Assembly (NCBI GenBank): GCA_964023205.1
Contig: OZ026848.1
Location: 35,389,912 to 35,453,911, forward strand
Source: Lutraria lutraria
Taxonomy: Eukaryota > Mollusca > Bivalvia > Venerida > Mactridae
Direction: 5' to 3'
DNA: 64,000 nt
This document shows positions 11,301-23,800 of the stretch, piece by piece; the stretch's first letter is position 1; each line of letters opens with the position of its first letter. The notes beneath the pieces are model-generated. The model saw only the letters and a program-made list of their open reading frames with translations, did not search any database and was not told the origin of the DNA. The position numbers and the translations under genes were made by a program.

Positions 11301-14300
11301 ATAACTACAGAAAACATGTTACAAATTCAGTGAAACATGTTATAACTACAGAAAACATGTTACAAATTCAGTGAAACATGTTATAACTACAGGAAAACAT
11401 GTTACAAATTCAGGAAAACATGTTACAAATTCAGTGAAACATGTTATAACTATAGGAAAACATGTTACAAATTCAGGAAAACATGTTATAACTACAGGAA
11501 AACATGTTACAAATTCAGGAAAGCATGTGGCAAATTCAGGGAAACATGTTATAAGTGCAGGGAAACATGTTACACATTCAGGGAAACATGTTATAAGTGC
11601 AGGGAAATGTTTCGGTAAGTCTCACATACTAATTAGCTTACATTGACATGATTCCGTGTTTGAAGAGCTAACTTACATGTCACCTGTAGTGTGTAGCTAA
11701 CAGTGTGTTGGACACCATTTTCTTCTAGTATTTGATATGAAACTTTTTTCTGATTTAAATTCCGAAGAACATTTGGAATCCAGATTTTGGCATTAAAGAC
11801 CATAAAACATGAAGATTGCTTAACGTCACGACTTGCTACTTTCCATGTAACGGTAACATTTATATCAGCTATATCTAGTGGAGACGGACTGGCATAAATG
11901 TATACACTCGTGCCCTCTTTAATTTCTTCTTTACTGCTCCAGATTTCTGGAAATATTTATGAAAATGAGTATGATTTTACTTTTATCTTGTATATGCATG
12001 TACAGTATATAGTTAACATGAGATGAGAACGTTACAAGCTTTTAGATTTTCACTCTAAACATTGCCGAGTTGGTATCGAACAAAGACATTATATTATGTG
12101 CACTTAGATATATTAGAAATTTTACATTGTTAGATAATGCGATTTTTAATTCGATGTGTGTAGTAGTGATTGTCATCAGTCCATGAAAATTTCGTTGATT
12201 ACTAGTAATCAGAGGCAAAAGTCAGTAATTAATCGATTGAAATGTTACAAATATGTTACTATGACATGCATTTAACAATCCTTACACAAAAGGAATTGCA
12301 CAAAATAATTAAGAATTGAAACATTAAATGAATTAACATTATTAAGATGTTTGAGTAACCATCACCTCTTAATATACTAATTATTAAACAAATCACACTG
12401 GGCCAGAATTATGCTGCATTTATAGATACAGCTTGAACAGCATCATCTTTAAAGTAAAACTGTGAAAGGTCTGCAGTACTATAGTCAAGAACGACAACTA
12501 TGTACAGAAATCAACAATCCGTTGACGAAATTGGAGCATTGTCATCGTCACGTCAAAGACCATTCGTCAATGATTCGTTGAATAAATGATTAATCAGAAC
12601 ATCACTAGTGTGTAGATAGTGGAGGAATTTAAAACGGCATATATTGTACTGGTATTGGTGTTGACTAAATATAAAGTTATGTAGATTAGTTGACTTTATA
12701 ACATATAGTTGTAGTATTGCCCAATGGAACGAGCACTTACCCATTACATAAAGTTGATAACAATAGTTTGTGTTTGCTCTTAGTATATAGAAGCCGCGAT
12801 CTGACTGACTGACGTTTGATATAACCATGGTAACCTGTCCTATCGTTCCGTTGTCACGCCCGGTTACGTGTGTTCTATTTTGAAGTTTCTTGTCGATATA
12901 ATGCACTGTAAGTTGTGACCAGTCCGATGTGTTGTCAACATGGACGTAGATTGATATACGTGAGGCATTCAGCTTAGAAAAACGTATATGTTCAGACATT
13001 GTAGCGTTTGTTGACAGATGGAACGTTGCAGAATTATGCTTTGGAACAAACATCGTCTCGTTAAAATGACACCCTGCGGGAAAATTGAAGAATAAGTTGA
13101 ACGAACACTCGTATTAATAAACATGAACATATCCATCACACTCTCAGGAGGGCGGTCAAACGGAAGAGCTGCCGGAACAGGCAGATCTCTACCGAACTGT
13201 TCGATAAGTCGTCTTTTAATTTTAGAAGCTCTTCTATCTATCCCCCCCCCCCCCCCCCGATGGTTGAAAGAGCTTGAAGTATTGTGGCTGATTTATGCCA
13301 TGTGGTATTTTCGCTTTTTCGCCACAACAAAGCGAAAATGCGAAAAAGCGAAATTACGACAGAGTTGACACCAAAAATGTGTCGTGTTTTCGCCTTACAT
13401 CTGTCGTATCTTTGCTTTTTCGTGGCGAAAATGCAAGAATGAGAAAACACGACAAAGTCGACTTTTCCGCATTGTCACATTTTCACATTTTCGCATTGTT
13501 GCATCTTTGCGTTTCCGGTTACGCATGCGCAGGTAGTTTACATAAACCTTATAAAAGTTGGTGCGCATACGCTTTTACAACTGGAACGCGAAAATGCAAC
13601 AATGCGAAAAAAGTCGACTTTGTCGTGTTTTTGCATTGTTACATTTTCGCCACGAAAAAGCAAAGATACGACAGAGGTAAGGCGAAAGGTATGTCGTATT
13701 GTCGCCCTTCATCTGTCGTATTTTTGCTTTTTCGCCACGACAGTGCGAAAATGCAATGATGCAAGATACGACAAGGTTGCCTTTGTCGTATTTTCACTTT
13801 TTCGCATTTTCACTTTGTTGTGGCGAAAATACGACAAGGCATAAATCTGCCACCATATTATGGGAAGATATATTGTCACGTAAGCAAACTACATGACAAT
13901 ACTGTTTGAAATTGCCTTTTTAAAACCATTGTTATAACTAGCTCCAAAAAAATATATTTTTAACAAATGAATTGCTTAAAATGTCAGATAGCTGATTAGT
14001 TTATACATATGGTTTGAAGAATATTGGTTTGACAGTTAGTAATACGTAATATTCGGATGGAGACATTCCGGATAGTTTAAAAATATATACCTATAAATGC
14101 AGCATTTAACGAATTAGACAGTGCCTTTGAAGAAATGTTTTCTTTTATTTAATCTAACTTGAACGATGTTCATTTTCTTCACGTCATTCACTGTCAACGA
14201 TGAAATCGACAGGTAGCTTAAAAGCACGACTGTGGTTGCGTTCGATTGGGTTTCTTTTCTAAGCTCTTTTAGCTGTCGGATTCTTTTCTTACGAGAGACC

Positions 14301-15205
14301 AATAGAACAGTGCTAGGGTTTTCATGACGGATATAATATAGAATGCAACAAATGTTTAAATATTTCGTACACAATGTATACAGTGTACACACCCTCGCTA
14401 CAACAAGCCAAAATAAGATGATCCATTTAAAACGCTAAACATAATCATGATACAACTTCGATGTTGTTCATCAATCTTTTGGTAACCGAAGTAAGCTAAC
14501 TAGTAATGTTTGGCTATTACTAATTCTACAGACTTACTCATCAATAAAATGAGATAAAACAACAGGTATATGATAATATATATTATAATTATTTGTAATT
14601 ATAAAATTGTTTTCAAATGTATTGCAAATGAACTGCATTTATATTAAACATCTCGAGTGTGGAACTAGTAAGATATTTATAGAAATACGAGTAGTTTTGA
14701 ATGATAAAAAAGTAGTGGTGCAACGATATACCAGTATACCGTTCTCTGGTATATTGCGATACAGCATTGGGTCGATACGTACCGCGGTAAGACGAACATG
14801 TACCGATATATTTTCTTTCATAATTAAGCACATACCCCATTGGATTGATTATATGAATGTAAGCACCATTTTTAGTGTTGTTTTGAACCATCAAAGACCG
14901 ATTAATCCATCTAAATAACAAATTATTGACTATTTGCAGTTTTCCAATAAGCCTATATTGGCACAGTATGCAAAATTTTAATTTGATTGTGTTTTTCATC
15001 ACTTCACTGTATTGCAATATGGCTCGACTGTGTTGCAATATATCGCAATACGGGTTATACCATATCGTTACACCCCTAATACAAAAAACACGTAAGTGTA
15101 AACTATAAGTAACATTAAATAAACCTACTTACAAGACATAAATCCATCAGAACAAACAAGGCCGATCAGTATATAAATATTATATAATATAATTATAGCA
15201 GACAT
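8302..15205 (-). CDS. Type I transmembrane receptor with four Ig-like domains, six exons
   Basis: Coding exons on the minus strand: 15205-15133 (ATG, signal peptide MSAIIILYNIYILIGLVCSD), 13073-12741, 11946-11677, 10588-10334, 9604-9344 and 8438-8302 (stop 8304-8302). They give 442 residues with every intron in phase 1, the pattern of shuffled Ig exons. Exons 4 and 5 are clear Ig domains, each with IPD(I/V)xC, a CxPxC..W core and a TGVYTC/SGVYTC end. Exon 2 is Ig-like (SQSDRGFY) but lacks the F-strand Cys. Exon 3 is more divergent (VTVTWKV, one Cys). Exon 6 encodes DNYDEKMNK, a helix ITTFSVLLSFSTLGIICLAL and a tail of about 11 residues (RSVKPGCITCM) without ITIM or kinase motifs. NxS/T sites are frequent. 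Probably a cell-surface recognition or adhesion protein; the ligand is unknown. Introns hold a minisatellite and three MITEs. Confidence 0.8.
8511..8745. mobile_element. Pogo/Tc1-type MITE with TA target duplication
   Basis: Begins CAGTAAAACCACTGAAAACC after TA (8509-8510) and ends with the near complement GGTTTTGAAGGGTTTTACTG before TA (8746-8747). TIRs starting CAGT and a TA duplication are typical of the Tc1/mariner/pogo group. The interior repeats 'gaaaaccggaattccct'. It sits in the last intron of the Ig receptor. Confidence 0.8.
8746..9343. other. Ig-receptor intron, no further gene
   Basis: Remainder of the last intron. 8925-8990 contains four near copies of 'catgtcaaacaaactaca'. I see nothing else coding or structured. 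Confidence 0.5.
10014..10202. mobile_element. Foldback element with ~48-bp arms
   Basis: The left arm starts 'acatttcaacttctagattt' and the right arm ends with the near-exact complement (...cttgaagttgaaatgt). The arms run about 48 bp with 'tgaaatcgtgaaat' repeats in the loop. It would form a long stem in RNA or single-stranded DNA. It lies in the intron between Ig exons 4 and 5. Confidence 0.75.
10728..11607. repeat. 21-bp minisatellite, about 42 units
   Basis: Two alternating 21-bp types: gaaaacatgttataactaca(g) and gaaaacatgttacaaattca(g). Because 21 is a multiple of three, both strands stay open and give false ORFs (KHVITTGKHVTNSG; VITCFPEFVTCF). It fills the intron between Ig exons 3 and 4. 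Confidence 0.95.
13281..13856. mobile_element. MITE, ~576 bp, rich in 'cgaaaatgcgaaaaa' motifs
   Basis: The left end 'tggctgatttatgccatgtg' and the complement of the right end (tggcagatttatgccttgtc) match over about 40 bp, continuing into 'gtattttcgc'. The interior repeats 'ttcgcatttt', 'cgacaaag' and 'tttttcgccac' in both orientations. No transposase. It lies in the first Ig-receptor intron, next to a poly-C run at 13242. Confidence 0.75.
14713..15078. mobile_element. hAT-like MITE, 366 bp
   Basis: Left end TAGTGGTGCAACGATATACC. Complement of the right end TAGGGGTGTAACGATATGGT. TIRs of the form (C/T)AGGGGTGNAACGAT are typical of hAT MITEs. The left flank ends ataaaaaag and the right flank starts atacaaaa, only loosely like a target duplication. 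Intronic in the Ig receptor. Confidence 0.7.
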
Positions 15206-15787
15206 TGTACGTACTGTGTATCACTATAATTTATGAGGTAAGAGAATACGATAATAACATAATACATGTATTAATAATGCACTTTGTATCATGATTGCGT
15301 GTTTGATACGGTGATAAATCCGTGAATGTATCTGATAACAACACAATATTCACGTCTAAAATAAACATTGCATGTTGATAATTACAATGATTGTACCACT
15401 AAATATATAGTGTAGACATATTGTTGTCCGTCTAAAATCACGTCTACACCGGCATCAATTCTGGATAAAGCTGATTTGCTTCATGATGCTAATGAATTCC
15501 AGTCATAATTCTTACATAATGTTCTTCTAGGATTACATAAAGGTGCAACATTATGTTGTAACCATTAAACAATTCTAAGCCGATTGAACTTTAATACGTA
15601 TCAGAATAAACAACTTGAATTAAGGAATATAATGTAATTCATGAACTCCTGTATTTTATCAAACTGATAAGCAATAGGCAAGTGTTTGAGCAAGAATTAT
15701 ACTGCTAGTGCATTTAATCAGTCAAACGATGAACTATAATTTATCAATCAATATCGGAAATCAGCGGGAACATGACTATTGTGCACT
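15206..15787. other. Presumed 5' region of the Ig receptor; no gene seen
   Basis: AT-rich sequence upstream (minus-strand sense) of the ATG at 15205. A promoter should lie here, but I see no distinctive element I can defend. Confidence 0.35.
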
Positions 15788-16250
15788 ATTCCTATTGTTA
15801 CTTTTATATCTAAAACAAATAGAACTATTGTTACTTTTATATCTAAAACAAATAGAACTATTGTTACTTTTATATCTAAAACAAATAGAACTATTGTTAC
15901 TTTTATATCTAAAACAAATAGAACTATTGTTACTTTTATATCTGAAACAAATAGAACTATTGTTACTTTTATATCTGAAACAAATAGAACTATTGTTACT
16001 TTTATATCTAAAACAAATAGAACTATTGTTACTTTTATATCTAAAACAAATAGAACTATTGTTACTTTTATATCTAAAACAAATAGAACTATTGTTACTT
16101 TTATATCTAAAACAAATAGAACTATTGTTACTTTTATATCTAAAACAAATAGAACTATTGTTACTTTTATATCTAAAACAAATAGAACTATTGTTACTTT
16201 TATATCTAAAACAAATAGAACTATTGTTACTTTTATATCTAAAACAAACT
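15788..16250. repeat. 33-bp minisatellite, 14 copies
   Basis: The unit starts 'ttgttacttttatatctaaa' and ends 'acaaatagaacta'. Copies are almost identical; two carry 'ctgaaac' for 'ctaaaac'. 33 bp is a multiple of three, so it yields long false ORFs (LLLLYLKQIEL repeats). Confidence 0.95.
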
Positions 16251-16490
16251 TTTTAAAACCGTTTCATAGAGATTACTCCTTTCTTATTAAAACAGTTTTT
16301 TCGTGACATCACTTGCCATAATAAATGTTTGGTTGCCCTCGTATGTCTAAAGTAGTACAGCCAACTTAAAAAAAAGAAATAATTTTATAACGAAATATTA
16401 AGTTTGAGTACCGGTACTATCGACATACAGGCAGACAAAGAAAGCAATGTCAATCGACATAAAATAAATTATAGTAAGGATAACGCAAAC

Positions 16491-17125
16491 AAGAGCTGTC
16501 CGAAGACAGCGCGCTCGACTTTTATATGTCTTTACAGTTTATAAAATGCTTGGCAGAGGAGAAAAAGGCATGCGATTGAAAGACAACACAACTATTCAAA
16601 TCATTGTCAGAAATATAAAAAATGTTGAATATCATTGATAGTGTACAAGATATTGTCCTTTATAACTAATTTTAACGAAAAAAAAAAGTTAAAAAGGGGG
16701 CATAACTCTGAAAATACTGTTGACTATTGTCCCCATACCAAAGTATTCAATGTTTGAATTGAATATCTTTGATGGTTTTCAAACAAATCTACTATCAATT
16801 TTAACCAAAATTATAAGTTAAAAGGGGCATAACTCTGAAAGTACCCCTTACAAAGTTATGCCCTTTGTCTTACAACTGCACCACGTCACTATAAGCAAGT
16901 ATTTCCAATTTCACATGAATATCTTAGAAATTGTGCAAGATAATGGACTTAATAAAAAACTTGAACCAACTTTGACAGAGTTGTGCCCCTTGTCCTACAG
17001 ATACACCTTGTCCCAATAAGATGTTTCCCAAGTATGAGTTGAATATCTTTGGTAATGTTATTGTATTTATCAAAAACTTTAACCAATTAACGCCAACGCC
17101 GGGGCGAGTAGTATAGCTCTCATTT
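16491..17125. mobile_element. HINE-like element, family E, copy 1
   Basis: 'aaacaagA' leads into a hairpin GCTGTC-cgaa-GACAGC (16495-16510) and then gcgctcgac. The core has 2-3 imperfect repeats around 'aaaggggcataactctgaaa'. The 3' side reads 'gccaacgccggggcgagtag'. The hairpin side matches families A and B in layout (AACAAGAG then stem), but I could not confirm a clean sub-terminal inverted repeat. Confidence 0.5.
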
Positions 17126-17279
17126 TTCTTGTAAAAAATGAGTATTAATGAAGAAGAATATATCTGATATAAGAATATGCCTATTAGTAAAAATAGGAAA
17201 CAAACTGCCATGCAAAATAAACAAATTTTGACTTAGTATGTGTAGTTACTGAAATGAAAGAATGTATAAAAGTCAATGC

Positions 17280-17830
17280 TTTAATAAAAGAATGTGATAA
17301 AGTTTAAATACACTTGTATCAAAAGCACTGAGAGTACTGCCATGAGCGAAGTTTAAATGAGTTAGATAAAACCACCCATAATCAAAGCTCGGAATTGCAA
17401 AGCAGTCAAAAGTTGAATTTCTTTGTAGGGTGGGGTATTGGGCTGAGTTTTGGAAACCTAACGATAGTTCACGCATGAATTTTGATGCAGACTAAAGTCT
17501 ACCACTTACGCTATACAGTTGTTAAAGTTGTTCCCGTTCCATGTGCTTTCAGTACTTTGATTTATGTTTCCCATCTGATCACCAAAAGTAGTTCAGCAAT
17601 GAGCATAATACTATATAGTCTACATTACCTGTTCCTATTTACACTGAACTTATGCAGAATGTAATATCTCATACATAAAATTAAGACATGCTGGAAATAA
17701 AAAGATACACGTTATAAGCATTACATAAATTTCATAAAGTCCAGCAGTTAGCATAATATTATATAGTCTACATTACCAGCCCCATTTAATACTCAACGTA
17801 TACAGAATGCAATATATCATATAAGCATTA
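17280..17830. repeat. Dispersed repeat fragment plus local duplication
   Basis: 17340-17375 (atgagcgaagtttaaatgag, then ttagataaaaccaccc) matches 31978-32012. 17595-17670 and 17742-17825 are two diverged copies of 'agcataatactatatagtct' followed by 'acattacc'. Confidence 0.5.
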
Positions 17831-17887
17831 AATTAATCGATTAAATTTTCCCGATGAATCACTTTTTTAAATATCTGGTTGACTCAC

Positions 17888-18043
17888 AGTTATCACCACA
17901 TCGTCCATGAATTCAATGATGACTTCTATACGTTTACAATAGAAGCTAGGAACTAGACTAAATATTATGACGTCATCTTTCCTTGAAATGTGTGTACTGC
18001 TGGTAAATATTGTAGTTGTGGTAGACTCTTCCCTTTCATTAGA
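17888..18043 (-). CDS. Candidate orphan exon, 52 codons
   Basis: On the minus strand an acceptor (gacatttcag|tct) and a strong donor (ataact|gtgagt) bound a 156-nt open stretch in phase 0 at both ends. It encodes SNEREESTTTTIFTSS... followed by DDVIIFSLVPSFYCKRIEV and a short end. The beta-strand-like pattern could suit an extracellular domain. I do not recognise the family and found no partner exon; it lies about 2.7 kb upstream of the Ig-receptor start. It may be chance. Confidence 0.25.
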
Positions 18044-18300
18044 CTGAAATGTCAATGTCTTTGCCACAATGATATCTTGTTCCTTTAATTTTTACTGACA
18101 CTACTTTTATTTAACACACAAAACAGAAGAAACACATGATATAATTTCACCATTTTATTTTTAATTATTTTTAACTTCACTAAGTTTTAAATCCAATACA
18201 TAACATTAATACGTTGTTCAATTAAAATCCAAAAACTTTCCTAAAAATTGATGTCAAATATTATTATCTGAAACGCCAATTTAAACTAACTAAAAAACTG

Positions 18301-19510
18301 GGGCCGTATTTATAAAGCTTCTTACGATTTTCTTAAATTTTGACTTAAGTATACGAAATCTGTTTATTTTGCTCTTAAATTTGAGAAATATCTTAAGTCT
18401 TATTTATAAATGATCTTAACTCTATTTTTAACTTAAATATCGACTTATTTTAAGATAGCTAAAAAGGTATCTTAAATGTTTTAAGAAACTTCTTAAAGCA
18501 TGCACATTTTGTTTACCGAATCACCAACAGGACAGAAACAAAATATTATTAGCTAAAGTTACAGAGGGAACTAGATTCTATATTGCACTTTATTGATAAG
18601 TCCTTCTATTTGTTATTAATCAACACAGTTTCGAAGAAATCAATCTTGTTAGGACTGATTCTACTGCAGCTATTCATATCCAAGTCTCAAATTTCAATAC
18701 TAATTTTTACCTATGAATTCCAATAATAATTCTCGTCTAAATTTGTAGATACTATGCGTAATTCCATATTATTTCATTACGTTCGTTTCTTTTATTACAA
18801 GTCCCTTGACTTACATTTGGACCCGGATAACTGGCAAACCCTATAGGGGTCCTTCCAAGGGCAAAGAATGTCCATACATACGCTATCTCAATATTTCCAT
18901 CCAATGGTGTACATACTTACATAGCAAATTTCATCACCATATTTTGACTTTTCTGTTTCCAAAGCAACAACAATTTTGACCAAGGAGTGAAAATAACAGA
19001 TAATTTCTAGGTAAATAAGAACTCCGGGTGCATGCCCCCGGATCTCCCTAGGGTGACCCCGGGGCTGGACCTCCCTAGAGTACCCCGGCCTAAAGTTGTT
19101 TCTGGCTATGCCACTGTGTATACATATATATACGACTCATTGGTGTAATTATAATTATGACACTGTCATTATCAACAACATCATTACTGAGTAAAATGAT
19201 TTGTGAACTTTTTACACGTATTTTGCATGATAAAGGAGATATAAAATGCCGAACTGATTATTGATTTATTTATCTTATATTTTCACAAATGTGCGGGCGC
19301 GACAGAAATCATTTCGATTCTATTTTTGGGAAGGAAAACCCCGGAATTCCGTAGCAACGCCATCTTAAAAAATCTTCTAGATTAAGAATTTTCTTAACTA
19401 AAATATTTCTTAAGTGCATTCCACTTATCTTAAGATAAAATTATTTCTTAGCTTAGCTAATTTTGACCGAGTTTAAGAAAATAATTAAGATGCTTTATAA
19501 ATACGGGCCC
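18301..19510. mobile_element. Non-autonomous DNA transposon, 1.2 kb
   Basis: Left end GGGGCCGTATTTATAAAGCT, then tctta. Complement of the right end GGGCCCGTATTTATAAAGCA, then tctta. Subterminal 'cttaagat/atcttaag' motifs crowd both sides (18330-18500 and 19375-19495). The interior has no transposase ORF. GC-rich text near 19020-19090 contrasts with the AT-rich rest. Confidence 0.75.
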
Positions 19511-20049
19511 TGTACTGTAAAAAACTGAATTCTAAAAACATGAATTATAAACTGTACTTGAAAAACGGAAATCTCCAAATACTGAAAGACTGAAAACTCT
19601 GAACCACGTTACTCCTCTCTATATATATATAATCACAAGGTGTTTATACAACAATGTGTGTGTATTACGTGGTTCATGAAATACAATTGGCAGCTCCTCA
19701 TAAATTGCATAACTAAGGAGCATAGGATATTACTAAGAGCATTGTAAAATAAACAACTGAGTTACATCATGGGTTTTTATATCTAACAAAGTCTGTGCAT
19801 ATCGAGATTTATGAAATACACAAGGCTGCTCCTCATGAAATTACATAATTGAGGAGCATCAAAGATTATCAAGAGCAAAGAAAATAAACTGATTACTTAT
19901 TTTAGTAAAAGAGATGTTTGCTATAAAATATTATATGTTTAACCAGAACGAATCGTATTTTCACGACAGTAGTAATCCGAGGGAGAGGATAGTTTAGATT
20001 TTTTACAACTGTTTTGTATTGCTCGGTTACGATCTTGCATAACCGTCTG

Positions 20050-20560
20050 ATTTTGACTTATATGCACGTAATATTTGAACTTGTATTTATGCCATTGAAT
20101 AGAAAAATTGGAACTATGTTCGTAGGCAGAAGGTTAATGGAAGATGTTCGGTATGCAGAGGAATGAAAACAGAGTGATTGTTGAGAAATGGTAATAACTT
20201 TAAAGGCCCGTTTTATCATCATCATGAATTTGACTTCTGACCTTGTGTCATTATGTAATCTCGCATCTCCCAGAGACAATATTGTGTTCCTGATCTACTT
20301 TTCAATATGTAGTAAATTTTGTTACCTCAACAATGTATGAATGAAACTTTTGTGTGGATGAATTATTATACTTGCTCGTTTTACAAATTGCCAAAACACA
20401 GTAATATTTCCCATATGCTTTCAAAATCAACACAATCCTGTAATATATCTCCAACTATTATCAAAACTGTAAAGTCTGCAATGTATACTTATACAACAAG
20501 TGGAACCATTTTCAACGCGGATGTAAGAGGCATCACATAATTGAAAGAGGAAAAAGAAGT
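20050..20560. repeat. Dispersed repeat Z, copy 1
   Basis: Homologous to 31975-32455. Shared blocks include 'agagacaatattgtgttcc', 'ttcaatatgtagtaaatttt', 'atatctccaactattatcaa' and 'aatgtatacttataca'. The ORFs inside are not conserved between copies, so it is treated as non-coding repeat. It ends about 270 bp upstream of the GH45 start codon. Confidence 0.6.
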
Positions 20561-20829
20561 GTTTAGCTACAGGAGCGAAACTCCTAAAAGTTGGAAGACG
20601 TATTAATACAATTAGATAAATTAGTAATCCGTCAATGTCTCATAAAGGTAAATGTACTTCTCACAATGACTTGAACAAATTAGGCCAATCTAGTTGTTGA
20701 ATGTCAATTTTCTGTCATACAGATGTCAACGAGATAAACTTTATAACGAGACAAGGCTATGTCTTAAAAAGGAAACATGGACTATGCTGGCTGTTCATCG
20801 CTGTGTCTGACTGATAAAGGAATGCCAAG

Positions 20830-23800
20830 ATGTCTAGTTTTGTTAGCATAGGAATATGTCTTCTTTTAGCAGGCAAGTAAAACAACATCTTGTTTACATA
20901 CCTAGTAAATAAACAATTTATCAAACAATACAGAAATGATGCTCCAACAGTTAAGATAGTCGAATAATGTCCCAATAACGTATACGAGGATAAAATACGT
21001 AGAGTATGTCACAGTAACGTAGAAGCTGTTACAATACGTAGAGGAGGATATCCCAGTAACGTAGAAGCTGTTACAATACGTAGAGGAGGATATCCCAGTA
21101 ACGTAGAAGATGATACGATACGTACAGGAGGATATCCCAGTAACGTAGAAGATGATACAATACGTAGAGGAGGATATCCCAGTAATGTAGAAGATGATAC
21201 AATACGTAGAGGAGGATATCCCAGTAACGTAGAAGATTATACAATACGTAGAGGAGGATATTCCAGTAACGTAGAAGATTATACAATACGTCGATGATAT
21301 CCAAGTAAAGAAGAATATGAAACAATACGTAGAGGAGGATATCCCAGTAACGTAGAAGATGAAACAATACGTAGAGGAGGATATCCCAGTAACGTAGAAG
21401 ATGATACAATACGTAGAGGAGGATATCCCAGTAATACAATACGTAGAGGAGGATATCCCAATAACGTAGAAAATGATACAATACATAGAGGAGGATATCC
21501 CAGTAACGTAGAAAATGATAAAATACGTAGAGGATGTTCCTGTAACGTAGAAAATGATAAAATACGTAGAGGATATACCAGTAACGTAGAAGATTATACA
21601 ATACGTAGATGATATCCAAGTAAAGTTGACGAGGATAAAAAACGTAGAGGATATACCAGTAACGTAGAAGATAGTACAATACGTAGAGGATATCCCAGTA
21701 ACGTAGAAAATTTTAAAATACATAGAGGATGTTCCTGTAACGTAGAAAATGATAAAAACGAAGAGGATATACCAGTAACGTAGAAGATGATACAATACGT
21801 CGAGGATGTTCCTGTAACGTAGAAAATGATACAATACGTAGAGGATATGCCAGTAACATAGATGATGTTTAAATAGCGTAAAGAATGTTCCAGTAATGTA
21901 GATGATGTTTAAATAACGGAGCGTAGAGGATGTGCCAGTAATGTAGATGATGTTTAAATAACGGAGCGTAGAGGATGTGCCAGTAATGTAGATGATGTTT
22001 AAATAACGGAGCGTAGAGGATGTGCCAGTAATGTAGATGATGTTTAAATAACGTAGAGAATGATACAATTATATTATAGGATAAGTCAGACCAAGTACAC
22101 AAATAATGACTATTTGTTAATAAAGTGGTTGGAACTTCACGAAATGGTTGATGTTCAAGAAGAACACATAATAATTATTATGATCTGGTTAGATACTACA
22201 TGTAGTTGTAAAGAACACTGGGTAGACCAACAGAACAAGACATACATCGATTTACCCGAGTTTTCCTCGACAACTTACTTCAAATATGTTTAGAACAACT
22301 GATGAACACATGTTAACATAATTATATAGTTGTTGGTACCGAGTTTTAGAACGTCGGTTTATTTCATTGTATATTTTAAGGTACTACACAAGCATCACAG
22401 AGATGTCAAGGGAGTCCGCGAACATACAACGGTAAACCTTGTGCATCAACCACGTGGTTTCATGACGGCCGACAGGGGGCGTGTGGGTGTGGTCTGGATG
22501 GAGCTGATACACAGTTTCACTGGAGCGAAACCCATTACACAGCAGCAGCCAATCAATTGTTCTTTGATTCATCTATGAGTGGTTGGTGTGGTCACAATTG
22601 TGGTGTATGTGTTAATCTAACAACTACAGGTAAAATAGTTATCAGAATTTATTACGACAATGAACTTATTATACACCGCTGTCTTTATTAGTGATTTACT
22701 TTCTTCATAAACGGCATTATTACCTAAACATTTGAAGACTCAAACTGTAACAGGGACATTATACATGTATTGAATTATAATGTTACTACCATAACAATTT
22801 CAACAATTCCTTTATACACCCTGACTCTAGATTACATAGTTTGCCAATATGTCAAATATATCAATATCAATCAGTTAATGCATACAATAACAAAATTTAT
22901 ACGACTATACCCCCAGCAGAGCTATTCAAAAAGTGTCTTCTAACGTTTTCAATAACTCAACGTTCACGTGGACATAATCCTTTCTCATCGTATAAGTCAG
23001 ATACACGTACTCGTATTTTCTTCAAAAGTGTCTTCTTACAGACGCTAAGAAGACGGTTCGCTTAGACAAAAAACCAATTTATCCTCGGCTTCGCCTCGGA
23101 CAAATTGGTATGTTTGTCTAAGAAGACACTTTTGAAGAACAACTCGTACTGTATCTATTACTTATCACATACCCGTGCCGTTTTGGCCGTGCCGATATGG
23201 CAATGGATATAATATGTAAATGACGTGACGAAGTACACGGCATGAACTTGATGAAGCATAAACATTGATTGATACATGTTTTTCAAAAGTATAACTTCAC
23301 AGGTGTTATGTTGGATTGATTTTAACAATTTGAGTAAGCAAAGACACTGTTTAATTATTATATCTTAATATTTGTCCATACATATTTATTATCCATGATG
23401 TTTCATAATGTAACTATTTTTGTGCTTCTGATTAAAAAGTCTTATTACGCGTATGTCACTCTTGTGTTATTAGTAGCAATGTCAAAATTTTTAATGTTCG
23501 CCGTATTTTCAGGGTATGTGATAAAAAAGAATATTAAATTCATGTAGATTCGGTCTTGAATTTATTGAACTCGTGGTATAAAACACCAGAGGCTCGCTTC
23601 ATACTGTTTTATTCGACTCGTTCAATAAATTCAATAGGAAATCCACACTCATTCAATATCCTCTATATGAGTTACATGTAGAATACTAGTAAGTAGGGAG
23701 TATCTGTACAGAGGCCTGGTGTCAGTTTAGTGCCAGTATTGACAGTACACACATACTGTATTAATTCGTAATAAACAGTCGAGGACCGTAACATTCCGTA

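Noticed and set aside
10658..11374. Long repetitive open frames on both strands (VITCFPEFVTCF; KHVITTGKHVTN)
   Set aside because: 21-bp minisatellite artefact; both strands are open because the unit is a multiple of three without stops.
14114..14392. Minus-strand frame ending YLSISSLTVNDVKKMN, faintly Ig-like
   Set aside because: No acceptor/donor pair in phase 1 was found and no Cys or Trp of an Ig fold; it lies inside the first receptor intron.
15708..16306. LLLLYLKQIEL repeat 'membrane protein'
   Set aside because: 33-bp minisatellite with no start context, splice partner or non-repeat coding flank.
20902..22068. 388-codon open frame on the minus strand
   Set aside because: It is generated wholly by the 42-bp minisatellite (a multiple of three) in GH45 intron 1.
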